Assembly (NCBI RefSeq): GCF_013602415.1
Contig: NZ_WPAG02000002.1
Coordinates: forward strand, 1,054,001 to 1,118,000
From: Rhodococcus sp. B50
GTDB lineage: Bacteria; Actinomycetota; Actinomycetes; Mycobacteriales; Mycobacteriaceae
DNA: 64,000 nt
Direction: 5' to 3'
Positions 63,292 to 64,000 of the stretch are shown one piece after another. A model generated the notes under the pieces. That model was not told where the DNA came from, made no database searches, and worked only from the letters and a program-made list of their open reading frames with translations. A program made the translations under genes and the position numbers. The first letter of the stretch is position 1; each line of letters starts with the position of its first letter.

Positions 63292-64000
63292 CCATTTCCT
63301 CCCCATGAGCGTCACCGCGCCCACCGCGGCGATCGCAACCGGTGCGGTCGTCCTCGCCGCCACCGCCGGGCGCCCGCGCATCACGACCCGAGACACTCTT
63401 CTCGCCGGCACCACTGCAGCGATGATCTTCGGCGCCCAGATGGTCAACTACCCCATCGCCGGCAGCATCAGCGGCCACCTCATCGGCGGCGCGCTCGCGA
63501 CCGCGCTCCTCGGGCCTCGACTCGCGCTTCTCGCGATGACCGCGGTGGTCGGCGTGCAGGCATTGCTGTTCGGAGACGGCGGCATCAACGCCCTCGGGGT
63601 GAACGTGCTGCTGATGGCGGTGCTGCCCGTCCTCGTCACCGCCGCCGTCCGCACCGGCGCCGAGCGGTTCGGACTCGGGAAGCTGACGCGGACCACCGCC
63701 GCCGTCAGCGCCGGTCTGTCCGTGCCGGTGAGCGCCGCGGTTCTCGGCGTCGCGTACTCGGCGACCGTCGGAACCGGCACCGTAGCAGCATTCATCGGCG
63801 ATCTGACCGCGGTCCATCTGGCCATCGGCCTCGGTGAAGCCCTCATCACCGCTGCCGTGCTGAGCGCCGTGATGGCGTTCGCGCCCGGCGTCGCCGCATG
63901 GGACGCGCGATCCTCCATCACCCCCGTTGCCGTTCGGCGTGGTCTCGCAGCGATCGGCGGTCTGGGCGTGATCAGCGCCTGCGCGTTGGCTCTCGTCGCG
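63278..64000 (+). CDS. CbiM/NikM-type nickel or cobalt transporter, truncated by window end
   Basis: The first 241 residues are present and no stop is reached. The N-terminal MHVPDHFLP matches the M-H-[IVM]-P-[DE] metal-binding start of CbiM/NikM S-components of energy-coupling factor transporters. Several membrane helices follow, with QMVNYPIAGSISGHLIGGAL being the conserved family block. Its ATG lies within ureD (14-bp overlap), so nickel import is co-transcribed with urease, which needs it. The nickel choice over cobalt is from context. Confidence 0.92.
   Translation, partial: MHVPDHFLPMSVTAPTAAIATGAVVLAATAGRPRITTRDTLLAGTTAAMIFGAQMVNYPIAGSISGHLIGGALATALLGPRLALLAMTAVVGVQALLFGDGGINALGVNVLLMAVLPVLVTAAVRTGAERFGLGKLTRTTAAVSAGLSVPVSAAVLGVAYSATVGTGTVAAFIGDLTAVHLAIGLGEALITAAVLSAVMAFAPGVAAWDARSSITPVAVRRGLAAIGGLGVISACALALVA

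Overview
The window is high-GC actinobacterial chromosome, most likely Rhodococcus or a close relative (Nocardiaceae). The pointers are mycolate-group families: a PatA-like phosphatidylinositol mannoside acyltransferase, an Rv1733c-type membrane protein, a secreted cutinase/PE-PPE-type hydrolase, a mycoredoxin-like thioredoxin-fold protein, an F420-type PPOX enzyme, an MpaB-type oxygenase and a GapB-type long GAPDH. GTG starts and 1-4 bp stop/start overlaps are common. I see no tRNA, rRNA, CRISPR array, insertion sequence or prophage.

Region 1 (1-16.7 kb) is mostly single genes: small membrane proteins, a HAD phosphatase, a two-gene ABC exporter, a PAP2 phosphatase, a membrane glutaredoxin, a hydrolase-cyclase fusion, a TetR/MpaB pair, cinA, a frameshifted SnoaL-like gene and a secreted esterase. 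Region 2 (16.8-23.4 kb) holds a selenium-binding-protein/methanethiol oxidase homologue, gapB, ppnP and a PadR-DHA2 efflux pair. A 665-bp gene-free stretch before ppnP contains a diverged 49-bp copy of the start of cinA and a 40-bp inverted repeat.

Region 3 (23.5-27.4 kb) is an unusual protease cassette: a leaderless subtilase, a small membrane-anchored protein with an I9-propeptide-like core, and a leaderless metzincin carrying seven near-identical FG-GAP-type repeats. Region 4 (27.5-41.1 kb) has an HxlR/hydrolase pair, the lactate operon lutABC with its FadR-type regulator and a perfect 17-bp operator, a MarR/MFS/aldo-keto reductase group, an arylsulfatase next to the formylglycine-generating enzyme that would activate it, a LigD-like DNA ligase and a PPOX enzyme.

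Region 5 (41.1-53.1 kb) is an aromatic-type catabolic island. A MarR regulator and RidA protein are followed by three operons on the other strand: Rieske oxygenase with its reductase; extradiol dioxygenase, hydrolase, cupin, two SDRs and a ThDP enzyme; and an AAHS transporter with an aldehyde dehydrogenase. A palindrome of consensus ATCTTAGCGCTAAGAT lies before each of the four transcription units, two copies perfect and two diverged, so one MarR protein probably controls all of them. The substrate is unknown.

Region 6 (53.2-58.6 kb) is a LysR regulator divergent from an MHS transporter, an AidB-like acyl-CoA dehydrogenase and a CaiB-type CoA-transferase, probably a carboxylate uptake and CoA-activation route. 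Region 7 (58.7-64 kb) is the urease operon ureABCFGD followed by a CbiM/NikM-type nickel transporter that runs off the window end. A GTAAC-n6-GAAAC GlnR-type box sits upstream of ureA. No ureE is present within the window, and UreG carries a His-rich tail.
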